From the NCBI RefSeq assembly GCF_033958435.1, contig NC_134138.1:26938598-27002597 (forward strand): DNA of 64,000 bases. The letters run 5' to 3'. Positions 36,084 through 46,965 of this stretch are shown piece by piece. The position numbers and the translations under genes were made by a program. Within the stretch, counting starts at the first letter, position 1. Every line of letters starts with the position of its first letter. The notes beneath the pieces are model-generated. The model was not told where the DNA came from. It was given only the letters and a program-made list of their open reading frames with translations, and did no database searches. The DNA comes from Carettochelys insculpta. Its lineage: Eukaryota > Chordata > Testudines > Carettochelyidae.

Positions 36084-36510
36084 ATTCTGAAATAAGTTAT
36101 TCCAGAATAGCTATTGTGAATGAGCCAGTTTTGAAATAATGCTGCTACACACAAAAATGCATTTCAAAACAGCACTTAGCTATTTTGAAATAGACCGCCT
36201 GAACGCACAGGCTGTTTCTAGTGGCATGCTAAAAATGGTCTGAAATATGCTAATGAGGCATGGATGTAAATTCCTTGTGCCTCATTAGCATAAGGTCACA
36301 TGATTTGGAGTCCTGAAGACACTCTTCCAGACTCTCAAACGGCTGTAGAACCCTGGCCCCCAGGGGTCTTCTGGAAGGAAGTCCTACTTCCGGAGGCCCC
36401 TTCTTCCCAAAAAGAGAGAGTGGCGCATGTAGAAACAGTCACAGAGGGTATTTTGAAACAGAGCCATTGAACACAGTATGGCTTATTTCAAAATAGGTGC
36501 TATTTCCTGT

Positions 36511-36947
36511 GGCTATGTCTACGCTACAGAGATTTTTTGAAAGAAGCCCTCCCAGAAAGTCTCTTCCAAAAGAACGTCTTTTGAAACAGAGCATCCACAC
36601 ACAAAAAGCGGATTGAATGAATGATCTGTTATTCAAAAGACAGCATCCACACAGCCCCCACTCTTTCAAAAGAACGGGCCAGATTGAAAAATCAGGTGCC
36701 ATGAGGACCGCTCCTTCGAAAGAAGGGCCCTGAGGAGCGTCTACACATGTTGTCTTTCAAAAGAAGTTTTCAAAAAGAGGCATTCTTCCTGAAATGGGAG
36801 TGGAAGCGCTTTCAAAAGGAGCTTGGCATTCTTTCAATTTGCTTTCAAAAGAATGATTTTTGTTTGTAGACGTTCTGTGGGATCTTTCGAAAGGCCTTTC
36901 TTCTTTTGAAAAATCTTTTGAAAGAACTTACTAGCGTAGATGCAGCT
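36511..36947. mobile_element. 437-bp MITE nested in outer MITE (TGT duplication)
   Basis: Flanked by TGT at 36508-36510 and 36948-36950. The ends 'ggctatgtctacgctac' and the inverse 'agctgcatctacgctag' are inverted repeats. The interior has many CTTTTGAAAGA-type short palindromes but is not a full foldback. Confidence 0.8.
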
Positions 36948-37111
36948 TGTCTTAACAGCACCTATTTCGAAATAGTTATTTCAAAATAGGTGCTATTCCT
37001 CACAAAATGAGGTTTAATCAATTTTGAAATAAGTCAATTGCTGTTTCAAATTTATTTTGAAATAGCGGTCATGTTATGTAGACACTAGGATAGTTATATA
37101 TACCTACCCAA

Positions 37112-37385
37112 ACACTGGACATAGGTTATCTGAACAACCGCTTATTGTGGGTGTGGTGAAGTTTCCTGTGGTCCCATAAAGTTTGTTTACAGCCTCCAGT
37201 CCTGGCTGTCAGTGTTCTGTGCTATTATTTCACTATAATTTACCTCTAAGTGTCTTCTAATAGCCCAGTAACCAGTGAAAGCATTGGTAATGCTGCTAGA
37301 CAATAATGACCTCCCATGGTCCAGCAAATTCTCTCATTTGGCACCAGTCAGGTCCTGAGGGTGCCAGTTTAGAGAAGTTCAACCT
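37112..37385 (+). mobile_element. MITE, family T copy 2 (partial)
   Basis: Matches 56640-56899: 'aagtttcctgtggtccca', 'cctggctgtcagtgttctgt', 'tggtaatgctgctagacaat', ending 'agaagttcaacctc'. The left end is degraded. Confidence 0.75.
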
Positions 37386-38235
37386 CTTATTTCTTGAAAG
37401 GAATCTTTCTCTGTCTTTGAACTTGTCTTTACAAGTCAACATTCTAAAACAATTATTTCCTCAACCACTGTATTTTCTTTGGGCCAGAACTATCTTCTTG
37501 TTCTGTTTTCGTACAGCGCCAAGCACAATGGCATCAGAAGCTGGGAGGGAACAACAGTGGATGAAACACTTGGTGATTGCCTGTTCTATTGATCCCTTTT
37601 GAAGCACCCCCTCACTGCTGGAAGACAGGACGCTGGGCTAGATGGACCACTGAGCTGACACAGTATGGCCATTCTCAAAGTCTTATGTTGTATAAGTAGG
37701 GCTCAAAGACACTACAGTAATGTATATATAGAAAGATACTACAACCAATACATGATATCAAGGGTAAATGTGTGCTTTAACATGTGTCTAAATTTAAATG
37801 TAGACATGGTAAGTTGTAATTCAATATGTGTTAGCTGGTCTATCTCAATTAGCAATCAATTAACTTGAGTTAAAATACTCTCACACAGGAAACCCCTTAG
37901 AGTGCTGACAGGATGTGCAAACAGCATACTCTTCAAAGAGAACACCATATGGGCTGCATTACTTAAGGGTATTGCTTCCACTGGCTAGAATAATTGCAGG
38001 GAAATGAAAGTTAACCCAGAGGCATGCAGTAATGACATTCTGTGCCTGGCTAGTAACAGCTCTCTGCTCTACCACGGTGTTTAGGGTATGCCACATGGTA
38101 AACCACAGCAATTCTGCAGTAAAGTATGTTGTGTGACAACAGTTGGGTTCAACAGGAAAGTGAATGTGACCCAGCTTCCTCCTCCTTCCTTTTCCCACAA
38201 GCCTTCTGAATCAGTAAACCTGGGTCCAGTGTCTA
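37386..38235. other. Unassigned non-coding DNA
   Basis: No recognised element or gene. Confidence 0.45.
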
Positions 38236-38497
38236 AGTGTATGTCCGTACTTTGACGTGCCTCGATCGATCCTCTGCCGTTTGATTTTGCCGTCACTTGG
38301 AAGATGTGGCAAAATCGATCTCACTGGGCTCGGCCATTGACTCTGATACTCCACGCTATCATGTGGAGTAAGAGATGTCGCCACGAGCCTGAAAAGCCCC
38401 AACCTACACCAGGGAACAAAGTCAATCCTGGTATGCTAATGGCATAGCTAGAATTGTGTACCTAGCATTGACTTTGTTCCCTAGCGTAGACCAAGCC
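38236..38497. mobile_element. Decayed MITE, probable GTCTACAC group
   Basis: The right end, inverted ('ggcttggtctacgctaggg'), matches the group consensus, and the left end ('gtgtatgtccgtactttga') is degraded. An internal palindrome pairs 'gggaacaaagtcaat' at about 38411 with 'attgactttgttccc' at 38467-38481. The flanks TAA and TTA do not match. Confidence 0.5.
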
Positions 38498-39226
38498 TTA
38501 GTAGTGCAAGCACTTTTGGTAACTTCAATCTACATTTCCAGTTGAAATGAATTTTGAAATACAACTATAATTAAAGGCTTATGGAAAAGGTCTCACCCCT
38601 TCTACAGTATCTGTTTTCCTTGAAATGATGCAAGGCACTGAGAGACTTACTGAGCTTTTGTTTGATTATACAAGTAATTAAATTTAAAATTTTATTAAAC
38701 TTGTTAATAAAGACATAAAATACAGAGCCACATGTGATGCTTTTATTTGTGGTGAACTTTCACTAAATCCACAATTTCCTGGCACATAAATATGCTGTGT
38801 TTAATGCTGCTCTGGTTTAACCATGTAAATTCAACTAATGACCAACTCATGAAATATGCAACAGAAATAGACTTTATTTCTGAATTTGTTCAGGTTCCAT
38901 ATTTGAAATTTTTCTCCTGTGGACCTTCACATCAATGATAAAAAGAACTGGTGAGCTTAAAGCCCCAATAACCCTAAACTTTCCTTCATTTTATTTTTTC
39001 TTTGAAAACTAAAACAGGAATTAAAATCCAAACTCTTAAATAGAAAAAAGTTGATCTTATCAATTGAAGTGCTTAAAAGCCAGCAGATGGGGTTGGGGGG
39101 ATAAGACTCTCACAATAATGTTAAGACATTAATACTACACAAGTATTGTGTTTCTGTGTTGCTTTTCAAATAGGAACACAGGCATATTCATGTTTGTAAT
39201 TCTGTGTATAGACCATAGAACATATC
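38498..39226. other. Unassigned AT-rich DNA
   Basis: No recognised element or gene. Confidence 0.45.
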
Positions 39227-39235
39227 TACTGTACA

Positions 39236-40461
39236 AGTGTCAGAGAGGTAGCCATGTTAGTCTGTGTCTTCAAAAACAACAAGAAGTCTTGTGGCACCTT
39301 ATAGACTAACAGATATTTTGGCGCATAAGCTTTTGAGGGTGAAGACCCACTTCATCAGATGCATGAGTGGCAGGGAGAGGGTTCCAGAGGGGTATTTAAA
39401 GAGTGGGGTCCCAGTAAAAGGGAGGACCAGAGCTGACAAGGTCCATTCAGCAAAGTGGACATTGCCCATTATCAGTAGTATGTATCAAAAGAGGGAAAAA
39501 CAAGTCAGATCAGACGGGGATGTGTGCCCATTGTTGGAGTCTAATGGGGTGATATTAACACCCAGGGCAGAGAAGCTGCTTTTATAAGGGGCGAGCCACT
39601 CCCAGTCTCTGTTTAATCTTTGGTTGATGGAGTCAAATTTGCAAATAAATTGCAGTTCAGAGATTTCTCTCTCCGTTTGATTTTTAAAATTTCTTTGTTT
39701 TAGCACTGCTACTTTTAAATCTGTTACTGTGTGTCCAGGGAGATTGAAGTACTCTCCCACAGGCTTCTGTACATTACTGTTCCTGATGTCTGATTTATGT
39801 CCATTTATTCTTTTACATAGAGACTGTCCAGTTTGGCCAATGTAAATTGTAGTGGGGCATTGCTGGCACATGATGACATATATTATATTAGTAGGGGTGC
39901 AGGTAAAGGAGCCCTTGATGGTATGGTCGATGTTAGGTCCTGTGATGATATTGCTAGTATAGATATGTGAGCAGAGTTGGCAGCGAGGTTCGTTGCAGGG
40001 ATTGGTTCCAGATTTAGAGTTCCTGTGTTGTGATATATAGTTGCTGGTGAGAATTTGTTTAAGATTGGCAGGCTGTCTGTAGGTGAGGACAGGACTGCCT
40101 CCCAAGGTCTGTGAAAGTGAAAGATCATTGTCCAGGATGAGTTGCAGATCGCTGAAGCAGCTTCTCTGCCCTGGGTATTAATATCTCCCCATTAGACTCT
40201 GACAATGGGCCCACATCCCCCTGTCTGATCTGCCTCATTTTTGCCTCTTTTGATACATACTACTGATACTGGGCCATTTCCACCTTACTCAATGGACCTT
40301 GTCAGTTCTGGCCCTCCCTTTTACTGGAACCCCACTCTTTAAATACCCCTCCAGAAACCTCTCCCCCCACTCATACATCTGATGAAGCGGGTCTTCGCCC
40401 ATGAAAGCTTATAGTCCAAAATATCTGTTAATCTATAAGGTGCCACAGGACTTCTTGTATA
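39236..40461 (-). mobile_element. Penelope-like retroelement, 1.2 kb, inverted ends
   Basis: Bounded by a perfect 9-bp direct repeat, TACTGTACA, at 39227-39235 and 40462-40470. The left end ('gaggtagccatgttagtctg', 'gtcttgtggcaccttataga', 'gcgcataagcttttgag', 'agacccacttcatcagatg') is repeated inverted at 40376-40458. The interior carries the C-terminal PLE reading frame on the minus strand. The reverse transcriptase is absent, so the copy is internally deleted or truncated. Confidence 0.9.
39485..40105 (-). pseudogene. GIY-YIG endonuclease region of Penelope-like element
   Basis: A 206-residue open frame matching the C-terminal region of PLE proteins. It has a Cys-rich segment (NPCNEPRCQLCSHI, residues about 36-49), then the GIY-YIG fold signature in the order VIMCQQCPTTIYIGQTGQSL and KRINGHKSDIR. 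Further along are an acidic GEYFNLPGHT block and the EREISELQFICKF/LNRDWEW block typical of the end of PLE proteins. The domain nicks target DNA for priming. The RT domain that should precede it is missing, so the protein cannot retrotranspose by itself. It is intact over this segment, which suggests a fairly young copy. Confidence 0.88.
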
Positions 40462-40489
40462 TACTGTACAGTGACTCCCATGATTTATC

Positions 40490-41833
40490 ACCTAATTTTA
40501 AAATCATGGAGGGGCTCCTCAAGGAAGTCATTTTGAGGCACTTGGAGGAGGAGAGAGTGATCAGGGATAGTCAGCATGGATTCATGAAGGGCAAGTCATG
40601 CCTGACCAATCTGATTAGTTTCTACGGTGAAATAATTGGCTCTGTGGATAGGAGAAAATCAATGGGTGTGATTTATCTGGACTTTAGCAAAGCTTTTGAT
40701 ACGGTCTCCCACAATATTCTTGTTGGCAAGTTAAAGGAATGTGGATTGGATAAATGGACGGTAAGATGGATAGAAAGCTGGCTAGAAGGTCGGGCCCAGA
40801 GGGTAGTAATCAACAGCTCGATGTCGGGATGGCAGCTGGTTTCTAGCGGAGTGCCCCAAGGTTCGGTTCTGGGTCCTGTTCTGTTCATCATATTTGTCAA
40901 TGACCTGGATGAGGGGTTGGATTGCACCCTCAGCAAGTTTGTGAATGACACTAAGCTAGGGGGAGAGGTAGATATGCTGGAGGGTAGGGACAGGGTCCAG
41001 ACTGACTTAGACAAATTGGAAGACTGGGCTGCAAGAAATCTGATGAGGTTCAATAAGGGCAAGTGCAGGGTCCTGCACTTGGGCTGGAAGAATCCCAAGC
41101 ATTGTTACAGGCTGTGGTCCAACTGGCTCGGTAGTAGTTCTGCAGAAAAGGACCTGGGAGTTGTAGTGGATGAGAAGCTGGACATGAGTCAACAGTGTGC
41201 TGTTGTAGCCAAGAAAGCTCATGGCATATTAGGTTGCATCAAGATGAGCATTGCCAGTAGATCCAGAGAAGTGATTATTCCTCTTTATTCGGCTTTGGTG
41301 AGGCCACATCTGGAGTATTGTGTCCAGTTCTGTGCCCCCATTTATAGGAAGGAAGTGGATACACTGGAGAGGGTCCAGCGGAGGGTGACCAAAATAATTA
41401 GGGGGCTGGAGCATATGACTTATGAAGAAAAGTTGAGGGAATTGGGACTGTTTAGTCTGCAGAAGAGAAGACTGAGGGGGGACTTGATAACAGCCTTCAA
41501 CTTACTGAAGGGAGGCTGCAAAGAGGGTGGAGAGAGGCTGTTCACAGTGGTCATGAATGGCAGAACACAGAACAATGGTCTCAGGTTGTGGTTGGAAAGG
41601 TCCTGGTTGAACATTAGGAAAAACTTTTTCGCTAGGAGGGTGGTGAAGCAATGGAATGGTCTACCCAGGGAAGTAGTGGAGTCTCCATCCCTGGAGGTGT
41701 TTAAGTCTCGCCTCGACAAAGCCCTGCCGGGGCTGATCTGATGGGTTTGGTCCTGCTTAGAGCAGGGGGCTGGACTCGATGGCTTTTTTAGGCCTCTTCC
41801 ACCTGTATTGTTCTATGATTCTATGATTCTACG
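40490..41833 (+). pseudogene. CR1 LINE with long RT frame, catalytic Asp changed
   Basis: A 5'-truncated CR1 whose frame stays open to 41741. The frame runs back to 40401 only because it reads through the PLE arm upstream. Counting from 40401, motif A is intact (VIYLDFSKAFDTVSH, D94), then SSGVPQGSVLGPVLF. Motif C reads FVNDTKLGG where FADDTKLGG is usual (N182, codon 40944-40946), so the first catalytic Asp is Asn. The C-terminal block follows: VQRRVTKIIRGLE, SLQKRRLRGDLITAFNLL, RRVVKQWNGLPREVVESPS. The 3' UTR ends in the CR1 8-mer tail ('tctatgattctatgattct'). The copy is young but enzymatically dead. Confidence 0.93.
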
Positions 41834-43104
41834 CTCCATTGGACATTAACGTGCATTTTTGTGTTTTACAGTCTATATAGAAACTCTGCTCTCAAAACAG
41901 TATTCAGGGAACTTCTATTAAGACAGACAAATTACACCAGACCTACAGTGATGTAACTCAGAGCAAAGTTTGGTTGTGCATGTGAGTATGCACACACTAC
42001 CCCATTGCATTATATATAGACAGACAATATGTGGGTGTGTACATAAATAAATGCGTAGCTAGATATAGACAGACACTCCCTATTTAGAGAAACAGGGTTT
42101 TCCAAGAGCCATCTCAGAAATGCTCTCCATTAAAAAGTTTAAATTATATCATTATAACTTTATACATGCAATGTTTTTTCTTCCATAAAGATTTTATATC
42201 TTAGAAAGAAAACTCCAAATATTCTGAATTATGATTAGTGAGTTAAAATTGCTTGTAGCAATACAATATATAAAGTTCTATTCAAGCAACTGCCTTGTTT
42301 CACACATCTGGAAAGGCTCTCCGGTTTTTGTCTGCTCAAGTCTTACAAGGGAAGTTTATTGCATAAATAAACATAAGAATATAAGTGGTCATAGAAAGTC
42401 TGAATTAAATATAATGTTATGAAAACACACCCAGCCGCAAAACCCCTTTGTTTGTTGTCTTTAGGCACTGTTAGTGACCTTTGCATGTATACTGAATAAT
42501 CATTACTGTACTCACTTTGTCCCTAATATGAAATGAGGCCATAACTCTCTAGCCTGTCTGCCAATGTAGCTCTTTAAACCTGAAGAAATAGCTACTGCAT
42601 GTATCTTGTTTGTTAAAGGGGATACTTTCAATGAAAGTTGGGTGCCTAATTATCACTGTTTTTCAATGAGAGTTAGACATCCACCAGCCATTTATGCCTT
42701 TGGAAATCTCTCCCTTGAGGCTGGATGTTTTGTCCAATTGCCTGAAATAAATTGGGCCCAGTAGACCTTATATTTGCTCCAGACAGCAAAAAGCCCTACA
42801 AGGAAGTGTTCCTTTCAGGGACATGACCTTCTGTCTGAGCAATATTGTGGCTGACCAACAGGGTTAGGCTCATGTCACAGATAGCAGCAAGTGCTCCGTG
42901 TGCGCTGTCCATTTGGACAGCCATGAGGAAAGCCCAATCATCTTCTGCTCTGGACCCCCAAGACTTTCAAGCCTCTGGAGTCTCCAGCCAATGACCCAAT
43001 CTCAGGGTCCCTCGACACACCCTGAGGATGCAGAGCTGCTGTCTTGCCTCTCTGTGACTTGTACCCCTTTACTGAGCTTTGCTGCCTAGGCTTTCTTAAC
43101 TGCA
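41834..43104. other. Unassigned non-coding DNA
   Basis: Mostly AT-rich. The last 200 bp may belong to the Harbinger element that follows, but no protein similarity can be read there. Confidence 0.4.
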
Positions 43105-43753
43105 GTGGGGTAAGAGGTGACATGCACATCCCCATCATGGCCCTGGCCCACCTGGCCTTGGAGTATATAAACTGAAAGCGGCACGTCTCTATGGTGATGC
43201 AGGACTTGGTAGATCACAAAGGTTCTCTTACCGACATCAACGTACGCTGGTCAGGAAGGGTTCATGACACATGCATATTCCAAATTTTGGGACTATACCA
43301 AAAACTCCTGGATGGGACTTTTTTCCCTGATCAGAAGATCAAGATTGGTGACGTGGAGATTCCCATTGTTATACTGGGCAACCCTGCTTATCCTGTGCTT
43401 CCCTGCCTGATGAACCCCTACACAGGAGCCCTGGACCCCAGCAAGGAAAACTGTAATCCCAGACTCAGCAGGTGCAGCATGGTAATGGAATGCACCTTTG
43501 GATGTTTAAAAGCGAGGTTCAGATGTTCATTGACACGTTTGGAGTTTCTGAAGGTAATGTCCCGACCGTTATCACAGCGTGCCCTCTTTTTCACAACATA
43601 CGTGAATCAAGGCATGAGACTTTCCTGCCCATCTGGAATTCTGAAGCGGAGGCCATAGGCAGGGCTTACTCGCAGCTGCCTACACAGCCATCCACCAGTA
43701 GCCACAAAGAGGCAGCAGCAATAAGGGACGCCTCAAAAAAAGTAGCTTCATGA
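43105..43753 (+). pseudogene. PIF/Harbinger transposase remnant (HARBI1-like)
   Basis: A broken transposase. In one frame from about 43119: DMHIPI (the usual GTHIPI region with its first Asp), a TGA at 43173-43175, then LVDHKGSLTDINVRWSGRVH, FFPDQKIKIGDVEIPIVILG, NPYTGALDP and MECTFGCLKARF. Numbering from the Met at 43191, the second catalytic Asp is replaced by Asn (ILGNPAYP, N64), while the Glu is kept (E100). A frame shift near 43545 moves to another frame for VITACPLFHNIRESRHETFL, which ends at a stop at 43753. Such transposases cut and reinsert DNA with 3-bp duplications. This copy is inactive. Confidence 0.88.
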
Positions 43754-44018
43754 ATGATCTGTAACACACGTGCTGCCCGTGTATTTCTTTGCCATAAAGC
43801 CTATAAATCACACCCGTGCCGTAACGAATGAATGCTTTTACTTGGTGGGAGGGGGTTACGTTGCTGTAAGTAGAATGCACGTGGCGGGCAGCTGTGCCTT
43901 CAGCAGTCCTCCTTCTCCCCACCCACTCAGTTCCCTCAGCCGCATGTCTGCTGCAGACCAGGAAGTATCAGTGTGCAGCTAGCTAGTGAGTGAGTGAGTA
44001 ATTTCCCCTTTTCTCTTA
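43754..44018. other. Sequence between transposase remnant and half MITE
   Basis: Probably the 3' side of the Harbinger element. A GTGA tetramer run lies at 43985-43998. No Myb-like second protein could be read. Confidence 0.4.
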
Positions 44019-44215
44019 GGCTGTGTCTACACTTGCATTCCTCTTTTGAAAGAGGTATGCAAATGAGGGAAATCAAAAATGCAAATGAGGTACAGATTTG
44101 CATATCGAGCACCTCATTTGTGTGTTCTTATTTCGAAAGAGCTTCTTTCTAAAGAAGAAAACCAGTGTGGACACTGCTGTTTCGAAAGTAAACCCCATCT
44201 TCTTCCCATAAAAAA
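44019..44215. mobile_element. Left half of a GTCTACAC-group MITE
   Basis: Starts with 'ggctgtgtctacacttgcat' directly after TTA, followed by palindromic 'ctcttttgaaagaggt' and repeated 'atgcaaatgagg'. The right half with the inverted end was not found. It lies 266 bp from the transposase remnant. Confidence 0.7.
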
Positions 44216-45169
44216 AGAACCATCATAGACCATAGAAAAGTGTTGGCTTGTTTTGGAAAAGGGGTAACTTAGTTGCATGAACCAAGTTGCCTAAATCCCA
44301 CATCCTGTAGGATAGAGCTCTATTAGTAACTGATTTTTCTGCTTGCTGGCAATTACAAATACATATCTATAACCAGGAAAATGAGTGACTCAATCAGGAA
44401 AAAAAAGAAAAACCTCAGATCAACTGCAACATGTTGTTGAAGAACCAAACTTAAGTGTTTCATTTCAAACTTGAGCTTTTAAAAATGTTTTTATTTTAAA
44501 AAGTAAAATTGAAAGAAATTTCCAAATAAGAAGTCATTTCAAATCAAGTAAAAAAATTGAAACATTTCAACTTTTCTGAATTTTGGAAGCTGTTTTTAAG
44601 CAAAACAGTTCAGTGATACTGACATGAATTGGCAAACTGTTTTGGTATTGCTGAATTGGCATTTGCCACCTGAAAGTTGTTTCAGTCCAAAACATTCATC
44701 TACCAACATTGTATCCAGTATTCTGTGTTTTGTAAAGCTGGGTACTGAGTAGAGTGGTTTTTTGTGTGTATTTTCACATGGAGGCTTGGGTACCGTGAAC
44801 CTAAAAACATATTTATTATAACAGCTCTCTGTGTTCTCTGCATTTTCTTTGCCTGAGTTTTATGCTTCAGTCTCCCTGTTTACTACTCTGCAGTATTCCA
44901 GATCTACCTTGTCATTACAATTTGTTACACACTTCTTTTGATGCTCCATATTTCACTGATGTCTCATATTCCCAGCCCCCTGCTGTAAGCTGGTAGTTTT
45001 AACAAAGTTCCTATATATGACAAAAAGAAGTGGAACTGAAAAAGAAAATGTAAAGTCTGCATAGTATGTGCCCTGTTCCTTTTAAATGTTTGGCTGGTTT
45101 TGTATTGCACAAAGCTACCACAGCCTCACTAGAGTTGCTGAGTTCATGCCAACTGGTCATTACATACAT
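44216..45169. other. Unassigned AT-rich DNA
   Basis: Repeated GAAA/TTTC-rich wording ('atttcaacttttctgaattt') recurs at 45840-46090 and 48100-48420, perhaps an old diverged repeat. No coding sequence was recognised. Confidence 0.4.
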
Positions 45170-45354
45170 GCCTCCTAGGATGTCGGGGGGACCTCTAGAG
45201 GTCATCTAGCCCAGTCCCCTGCTGTCTTAGCAGGGCAAAGCACCATCCCCAACATCTATTTGCCCCAACCCCTAAATGACTGCCTTTAAGGCTTGAACTC
45301 ACAAACTGGGGTTTAGCAGGCCAATGCTCAAACCACTGAGCCATCCCTGCCCCC
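45170..45354 (-). mobile_element. tRNA-derived SINE with CR1-like tail (Cry-type)
   Basis: On the minus strand it starts 'ggggcagggatggctcagtg'. The A box is 'tggctcagtggtttgagc' and the B box 'gagttcaagcc', in tRNA order and spacing. The 3' half carries 'caggggactgggctagatga' and 'cctctagaggtcc', the CR1 3' tail used for LINE-driven copying. This combination is the turtle Cry SINE design and is the best clue to the organism. Confidence 0.85.
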
Positions 45355-46121
45355 TGGGTAAAAGTATCTCTGTTTTCCATTTTTTATTTCTTTTGAAAAG
45401 TAAACCAAAGGTTCAGCAGGAGTCAGTCTTCTTGATTGTTCAGCTGTTTTAGTGCGTACCTAGTAAAGTCAGTGCTTTAGGAAAGTTGCTTGGAAATGTA
45501 TGCCCCCCTTCTTTATTGCATATTTGTGCCTAGATATTATAATGACTGGATTTTTATACGTAAAACAGAAAAAAAGGCTAATCACAAACAGACTAAATGG
45601 GACCAGCTGCCTTTATTCCCAACAACTCCCTATCAAAATTGATTAATTAGTAATTTAAATCAACCCTTATGAAAATGATAAGACATATGTCTACTTTTCA
45701 TATCCAAAGCTATGCAAATTGCTGCAGACATTTTGACTCTCAGGAATTGAGGTGATCCTGTTCTTCGTTTTCAATTTACATATGCTTGTGCCTTCTGCAT
45801 TCACTGACAATGAAAAGCAAAACTCAGTCAAAAGTAGAGTTGCATATGAACTGAAATTACTGTTCCAGGAAAAAAAAATTGAAAATGTATTATGAATTAC
45901 AAGGAAAACATTTGGAAATTTTCTATAAAATGAAATTTTTTGAAAAACATTAAACATTTCTGGTTAGTTGGAACAGTCTAGTTTTGATACACATGAAAAG
46001 TGTTGTTCTGATTTTGACACCAACTCTTTTTGTTTTTAAAAAGTAAAATCATTTTGCATCAAAAAATTGCTTTGAAATGACCATTTGAAAGGTTCTGTTG
46101 TGATTAGGCTCAAATGGTTAT
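45355..46121. other. Unassigned AT-rich DNA
   Basis: Nothing recognised. Confidence 0.45.
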
Positions 46122-46210
46122 ATGCACTGAAGTTGTAGTCATGTTAGTCCCAGGATATTAGAGGGACGAGATGGGTAAGGTAAAAAAAAATATTACTTCA
46201 CCCCCTTTGT
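46122..46210 (-). repeat. Retroelement end fragment ('gtagtcatgttagtcccagg')
   Basis: It resembles a common reptile repeat end that contains 'gtagccatgttggtcccagg' followed by 'atattagagagacaaggtgg'. Its phrasing is similar to the PLE ends, so it may be a third PLE family. Confidence 0.45.
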
Positions 46211-46224
46211 CTCTGTAATAATTT

Positions 46225-46965
46225 GTAGTGGTGTGTAGGTAGCTCACTCCAGCAGGAAGAGGGTTACAATGAAGCTAATGGGGGCCTGCACAAACTTGGC
46301 CAATCAGGGTGAGGAGCAATCAGCCAGCCAGAGCCAGGCTGGGTTCTGTAAGAAGCTGCTGAGTTGAGGTGAGCTCAGTTTTGCTCTGGCTAGGAAGTAG
46401 GACCGACTGGCTCCAGGTGAAGGAAGCAGAACCCAAGAAAGCCAGTGCTTGGTAGGGTAGCAGGGCAGTGAGAACTCTGGCTGATCACCCTCAGACTGAA
46501 ACAAGAGCTGAGTGAGTGCAAGAAGTCACAGGGAAATGGTCCATGGAATAGCAGGCATTAAAGGGGAGTGAAGGAAGGCAGGACAAAGCTGTTCCCAGAG
46601 GGTCCATGAGCTAGGACACAACGTAGTGTGTGGGCCTTTGCCTCCCTCTTGCACTGCATCTAGCCACCACTGAGCATGACTTTTATAGGCTATGGCTGGC
46701 CCCTTAGGTGAGGGACTAGATCTTGGTGGTAATCAGCTATGGTGGCAGGGGGTGAAAGAGATGAAAGACCAGAGTTGTGGACACTGCCAGAGGGCAGTGT
46801 CCTGAGGAAGACGCCACACTCCTAAGAGAAAGGTGGGTCCACAGAGAGACAGCAGAGTGGAGCAACAAGCAAGATATCAGCCAGAAGATGGTGCCCTGCT
46901 GAGGGTTAGAGCTAGATTCCAGAGTGACCTGCAGGAGGGTCTGCAGTGATGAGTCAAACCACTAC
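46225..46965 (+). repeat. LTR-like interspersed repeat, unclassified
   Basis: A 740-bp purine-rich block with 'gccaatcagggtgaggagca', 'cagccagccagagccaggct', 'aagaagctgctgagttg' and 'gtggtggcaggg...gagagg'-style wording. I associate it with a long reptile LTR element (CCAAT-like box then promoter-like start). No paired LTR, primer-binding site or gag/pol is visible, so it is at most a solo or partial copy. Confidence 0.4.

Larger units (their letters stand above)
35626..37086. mobile_element. Outer MITE carrying two nested MITEs
   Basis: Without the two inner insertions (35648-36083 and 36511-36947), about 590 bp remain. They start 'gtgactacacagcagcctta' and end with 'gaccgctatttcaaaat' and 'gtgtctacataacat' on the inverse strand. 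These are matching inverted ends of the same GTCTACAC group. The outer body has TTTGAAATA palindromes. Outer boundaries are approximate: AGG at 35623-35625 and 37087-37089 may be the duplication. Confidence 0.6.

Noticed and set aside
35577..36154. Two near-identical proteins encoded on opposite strands
   Set aside because: They are the mirror-image translations of a foldback MITE, not genes.
40401..41741. Longest open frame in the window as a host gene
   Set aside because: It is CR1 reverse transcriptase fused in frame to a PLE arm, ending in a CR1 tail.
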